Origin: Paludibacter sp.
Lineage (GTDB): Bacteria > Bacteroidota > Bacteroidia > Bacteroidales > Paludibacteraceae
Assembly: GCA_028748945.1 (NCBI GenBank)
Contig: JAQTOL010000061.1
Coordinates: 1 to 11,573 of the forward strand
Direction of reading: 5' to 3'
DNA length: 11,573 nt
Every line of letters begins with the position of its first letter. Position 1 is the first letter of the stretch. This document shows, one piece after another, positions 8,508-11,573 of the stretch. The notes beneath the pieces were generated by a model. That model had not been told where the DNA came from, searched no databases, and worked only from the letters and a program-made list of their open reading frames with translations. The translations under genes were made by a program, and so were the position numbers.

Positions 8508-8596
8508 ATTACCCCTAGCCCCTAAAGGGGAAAATGCCTTGTTAAACTTGATTTTTTATTTATTTTAATATCCCCCCTTTAGGGGTCGGGGGTAAT
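8508..8596. repeat. Long imperfect inverted repeat with CCCCTAAAGGGG arms, lepA-nhaD gap
   Basis: The left arm (8508-8530) pairs with the right arm (8574-8596) over 23 positions, with one mismatch (A8517/C8587) and two G-T wobbles; a 43-base AT-rich loop separates them. Each arm is itself near-palindromic (CCCCTAAAGGGG at 8519-8530; its complement at 8574-8585). It fills almost the whole 103-base spacer, starting 3 bases after the lepA stop and ending 12 bases before the nhaD start. In lepA mRNA it would be a strong hairpin followed by AAUUUUUAUU, so it could act as a terminator, attenuator or mRNA-stabilising element. The form also resembles small dispersed REP- or MITE-like repeats. I cannot tell which from one copy. 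Confidence 0.88.
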
Positions 8597-8598
8597 CT

Positions 8599-10386
8599 TT
8601 AATCCAGTTTAAGTACTTCCAAAAAGGCTTTCTGCGGTACTTCCACATTCCCTATTTGTTTCATTTTCTTTTTCCCTTTTTTCTGCTTTTCCAGCAACTT
8701 TCGTTTACGGGAAATATCACCGCCATAACATTTTGCGGTCACATCCTTTCGAACAGCTTTTATAGTTTCCCTTGAAATAATTTTGGCACCAATAGCTGCC
8801 TGAACGGCAACATCATATTGTTGGCGCGGGATGAGTTCTTTCAACTTTTCGCACATGCGCTTACCAAGAGGTACGGCATTGTCGACGTGAATCAAACACG
8901 AAAGTGCGTCAACCGGTTCACCGTTAAGTAAAATATCCAGTTTAACCAATTTGGAGGGGCGGAAACCATTCATATGATAATCGAAAGAGGCATAGCCTTT
9001 CGAAATACTTTTTAAGCGGTCGTAGAAATCAAATACTATCTCACCAAGCGGCAAATCGTAAATCAGTTCCATCCGGTTCCCCGAAATATAGTTTTGTTTT
9101 ACCAGTTCTCCCCGTTTCCCAAGACAAAGGGTCATTATTTGTCCGATATAATCGGTGCGGGTAATAATGGAAGCACGAATAAATGGTTCTTCAATTCGGT
9201 CGATAGCCATAATATCCGGCAATCCCGAAGGATTATGCACTTCAATCAAATCACCCTTATTGGTAACTACTTTGTACGAAACATTGGGTACGGTTGTAAT
9301 AACATTCATATCAAACTCACGGTCGAGTCGTTCCTGAATAATTTCCATGTGCAACATACCCAGAAAACCGCAACGGAAACCAAAGCCTAAGGCTACAGAC
9401 GATTCGGCTTCGAATGTGAGCGATGCATCATTCAGTTGTAGTTTTTCAATAGAAGAACGTAAGTCTTCAAAATCTTCGGTATCGATGGGGTAAAGTCCTG
9501 CAAAAACCATGGGTTTTACTTCCTCAAAACCAGCGATAGCTCCGGTACATGGACGCTTTACGTGAGTGATTGTATCACCGACTTTTACTTCTTTCGATGT
9601 TTTCACCCCGGAAATAATATAACCCACATTGCCGGCACTCAGGGATTTGGTTGGAAACATCTCCAGTTTCAGGACTCCGATTTCATCTGCAAAATATTCC
9701 TTTTGAGTATTTACAAACTTCACAGAATCTCCTTTATTAATTGTACCGTTGATGATTTTAAAATAAGCAATAATCCCGCGGAAGGAATTAAAAACCGAAT
9801 CGAAAATCAAACATTGCAAAGGTGCTTCCGGATCCCCGGTCGGAGAAGGAATGCGGTTTACGATAGCTTCCAGAATCTCTTCAATTCCCAGACCTGTTTT
9901 ACCGCTGGCACGGATAATTTCCTCGTGTTTACATCCCAGCAAATCAACAATCTGATCCTCGACTTCTTCAGGCATAGCATTATCCATGTCCATTTTATTC
10001 ATCACCGGAATAATTTCCAGATCATGCTCAATAGCCATATACAGATTGGAGATTGTCTGGGCCTGAATACCTTGTGTAGCATCGACGATCAGCAGGGCAC
10101 CTTCACAGGCGGCAATGGATCGTGAAACTTCATACGAGAAATCGACGTGTCCCGGAGTATCTATTAAATTTAAAACATACTCTTCCCCGTTCAGCCGATA
10201 ACTCATTTGTATGGCGTGGCTTTTAATGGTGATTCCACGTTCACGTTCCAGATCCATGTTATCAAGAACCTGAGCCTGCATTTCTTTTCCGGCAACGGTA
10301 TTGGTAAATTCAAGAAGGCGGTCGGCTAAAGTACTTTTCCCGTGGTCGATATGGGCGATGATGCAAAAATTGCGGATATTATTCAT
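8599..10386 (-). CDS. lepA: Elongation factor 4 (LepA), ribosome-associated GTPase
   Basis: LepA binds the ribosome with GTP and affects translocation state and initiation or ribosome assembly. The 595-residue length matches the family (about 600). The GTPase motifs are complete: G1 AHIDHGKS at 11-18, G2 RGITIK at 50-55, G3 DTPGH at 76-80 with catalytic H80, G4 NKMD at 130-133 and G5 SGKTG at 161-165. Domain II, the EF-G-like domains ([20 protein letters not shown] region) and the LepA-specific C-terminal domain ([20 protein letters not shown], then [20 protein letters not shown]) follow in order. The CTD with its basic CYGGD...KRKLL segment separates it from EF-G and TypA. The start at 10386 ([18 protein letters not shown]) places G1 at the normal distance. 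It is transcribed away from the lipoprotein gene, across a 215-base divergent gap. Confidence 0.99.
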   Translation of the reverse strand: MNNIRNFCIIAHIDHGKSTLADRLLEFTNTVAGKEMQAQVLDNMDLERERGITIKSHAIQMSYRLNGEEYVLNLIDTPGHVDFSYEVSRSIAACEGALLIVDATQGIQAQTISNLYMAIEHDLEIIPVMNKMDMDNAMPEEVEDQIVDLLGCKHEEIIRASGKTGLGIEEILEAIVNRIPSPTGDPEAPLQCLIFDSVFNSFRGIIAYFKIINGTINKGDSVKFVNTQKEYFADEIGVLKLEMFPTKSLSAGNVGYIISGVKTSKEVKVGDTITHVKRPCTGAIAGFEEVKPMVFAGLYPIDTEDFEDLRSSIEKLQLNDASLTFEAESSVALGFGFRCGFLGMLHMEIIQERLDREFDMNVITTVPNVSYKVVTNKGDLIEVHNPSGLPDIMAIDRIEEPFIRASIITRTDYIGQIMTLCLGKRGELVKQNYISGNRMELIYDLPLGEIVFDFYDRLKSISKGYASFDYHMNGFRPSKLVKLDILLNGEPVDALSCLIHVDNAVPLGKRMCEKLKELIPRQQYDVAVQAAIGAKIISRETIKAVRKDVTAKCYGGDISRKRKLLEKQKKGKKKMKQIGNVEVPQKAFLEVLKLD

Positions 10387-10416
10387 TCGTAATTTTATTC
10401 TTTTTTGTATTCAGTG

Positions 10417-10424
10417 CAAAAGTA
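10417..10424 (-). promoter_or_regulatory. Candidate -7 box for lepA
   Basis: The minus strand reads TACTTTTG at 10424-10417, identical to the -7 box in front of atpD and matching TAnnTTTG. The lepA ATG is 30 bases downstream of it. I do not see a convincing TTTG -33 element at the right spacing, so this is a partial match. Confidence 0.5.
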
Positions 10425-10556
10425 CAAAAAAAACATGATAGAATAAAAATGCAATATCGAAAGAAAGCATAAATCGCTAGAATACTTTTCAATATCAGAA
10501 TTTCAATTATTTAAAAAACAGATTTTGTTTTCATCCCAATATCCGGAAATAAAGAT

Positions 10557-10564
10557 TATTTTTG
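10557..10564 (+). promoter_or_regulatory. Candidate -7 box for the lipoprotein gene
   Basis: TATTTTTG at 10557-10564 matches the TAnnTTTG consensus and lies 37 bases before the ATG at 10602. A TTTTG at 10523-10527 is about 29 bases away, too far to be a standard -33 element. It is therefore a moderate candidate only. Confidence 0.4.
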
Positions 10565-10601
10565 CAGAGTCGAATCATAGCTGAATTTCTTCTTTATCTA
10601 A

Positions 10602-11573
10602 ATGAAAAATATCTTCTACATCCTTTTGTCCGTTTCAATGCTGGTCTGTTCGTGCAACGACATGAACGATGTGCCCTCCCCAAACAAATTACCGGCAACT
10701 CCGGGAGAAACTGGACGGCTTTATGTTCTTTCTGAGGGTCTTTTCAACATGAATAACAGCACATTGTGTTGTATTGACTTTACGAAGCGCACTATCACTC
10801 CCGGTTTTTTTAGTTTGATGAATGAACGTGGATTAGGTGACACGGCGAACGACCTGAAACGGTATGCTAATTTGTTATGGATAGTGGTTAACGTATCATC
10901 GCAGGTAGAAATTGTGGATGTAAATACAGGAGTTTCGATTCGACAGATCCCCCTTTTCAATGATAATGGAGTAGCCAGGCAACCCCGTTTTATTACTTTT
11001 AATGGCAATAAAGCGTATGTTTGTTCATTCGATGGAACAGTTACCCGCATCGATATTCCAACATTGAAAATTGATGGTGTCACCGTCTGCGGACGGAATC
11101 CGGACGGAATTGCAGTGGCAAACGGGAAATTGTATGTTTCAAACTCGGGTGGACTGGATATTCCCAATTATGACAGTACGGTTTCTGTAATTAATTTGAA
11201 TTCGTTTTCCGAAATAAAAAAAATTACTGTAGGTCTGAATCCATTTAAAATTGATGCCGACAGCGAGGGCGATGTATATGTGGTTTCGCGTGGAAATAAC
11301 GGGAATATTAAGGCAGTATGGTCACGAATTGACAGTAAAACGGATGAGGTCGTGCAAACATTTGACAGTATTCCGGTGGTCAACTTTACAATTCATAACG
11401 ATATAGCTTATTTATATAACTTTGATTACATCACCAATAACTACTCCATCAAAACCTTTGACTGCAAAACGGAACAAATTCTGTCCGATCATTTTATTTC
11501 CGACTCCACTACCCTGGAACGTCCGTTCGGTATTTACGTTCATCCCTACAATGGCAATGTCTACCTGACTGAT
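10602..11573 (+). CDS. YncE/BtuG-like beta-propeller surface lipoprotein, 3' end beyond window
   Basis: The frame is open from the ATG at 10602 to the right edge, giving 324 residues without a stop. It opens with a lipoprotein signal peptide, MKNIFYILLSVSMLVCSC, with C18 as the likely lipidated cysteine; acidic residues follow at +3 and +6 (CNDMND), which suits surface export in Bacteroidota. The rest is a repeated beta-propeller: strands such as GRLYVLSEG (38-46), NKAYVCSFDGTVTRIDI (136-152), PDGIAVANGKLYVSNSGG (167-184) and GDVYVVSRG (223-231) recur roughly every 40-50 residues, of the YVTN/YncE kind. From memory it resembles the Bacteroides DUF5074/YncE lipoproteins that include the cobalamin-binding BtuG. 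The ligand is not shown here: no TonB receptor gene is in view and no riboswitch precedes it. Expected full length is about 350-380 residues. Confidence 0.85.
   Translation, partial: MKNIFYILLSVSMLVCSCNDMNDVPSPNKLPATPGETGRLYVLSEGLFNMNNSTLCCIDFTKRTITPGFFSLMNERGLGDTANDLKRYANLLWIVVNVSSQVEIVDVNTGVSIRQIPLFNDNGVARQPRFITFNGNKAYVCSFDGTVTRIDIPTLKIDGVTVCGRNPDGIAVANGKLYVSNSGGLDIPNYDSTVSVINLNSFSEIKKITVGLNPFKIDADSEGDVYVVSRGNNGNIKAVWSRIDSKTDEVVQTFDSIPVVNFTIHNDIAYLYNFDYITNNYSIKTFDCKTEQILSDHFISDSTTLERPFGIYVHPYNGNVYLTD

Noticed and set aside
9562-10125. Open frame of 187 codons on the plus strand inside lepA
   Set aside because: It overlaps the GTPase and domain II coding region of lepA in antisense, has a Cys/Phe/His-rich composition typical of a shadow frame, and has no promoter or family resemblance.
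10387-10601. Possible cobalamin riboswitch upstream of the BtuG-like gene
   Set aside because: The gap is AT-rich and I find no B12-box-like sequence or GC-rich paired elements; only weak promoter boxes are visible.
10721-11167. Open frame of 148 codons on the minus strand opposite the lipoprotein gene
   Set aside because: The plus-strand frame carries a lipobox and regular propeller strands across the same bases, so the minus frame is a shadow.

Overview
The window looks like chromosomal DNA from a member of the Bacteroidota, most likely Bacteroidales. The evidence is the F-type ATP synthase gene order beginning with the beta and epsilon genes, a very short epsilon subunit, a subunit a carrying a signal peptide and a large periplasmic domain, promoter -7 boxes of the TAnnTTTG type, AT-rich gaps without clear Shine-Dalgarno sequences, and a divergent surface-type lipoprotein of the YncE/BtuG beta-propeller kind. 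The genus cannot be fixed from the sequence alone.

Layout. Nearly everything from 1 to 10386 lies on the minus strand, so it reads from right to left. It begins with lepA (EF4, 10386-8599). A 103-base spacer follows, almost filled by a 23-bp imperfect inverted repeat, and then an NhaD-family Na+/H+ antiporter gene (8495-7212). After a 145-base gap holding a good Bacteroidota-type promoter comes the ATP synthase operon: atpD (beta), atpC (epsilon), an AtpI-like four-helix membrane protein, atpB (a), atpE (c), atpF (b), atpH (delta), atpA (alpha) and the 5' end of atpG (gamma), which runs off the left edge. A divergent plus-strand gene at 10602 encodes the first 324 residues of a lipoprotein beta-propeller that runs off the right edge.

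How it works together. The operon encodes the F1 head (alpha, beta, gamma, delta, epsilon) and the Fo membrane motor (a, b, c), plus a probable assembly factor. Residues in subunits a and c point to a proton-driven rather than a sodium-driven enzyme. NhaD would exchange Na+ for H+ across the same membrane, so the neighbouring genes both handle the proton and sodium gradients; any functional link is inference. LepA is a ribosome-associated GTPase and is probably only a positional neighbour.

The coding content is housekeeping, and I do not see a new defence, mobile or biosynthetic system. The least explained structure is in the gaps: two families of seven-base tandem repeats in the spacers of the ATP synthase operon, one of which starts exactly at the atpA stop codon, and the CCCCTAAAGGGG-type inverted repeat between lepA and nhaD. 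No gene-free stretch exceeds 300 bases, and I see no tRNA, rRNA, CRISPR array or insertion sequence.
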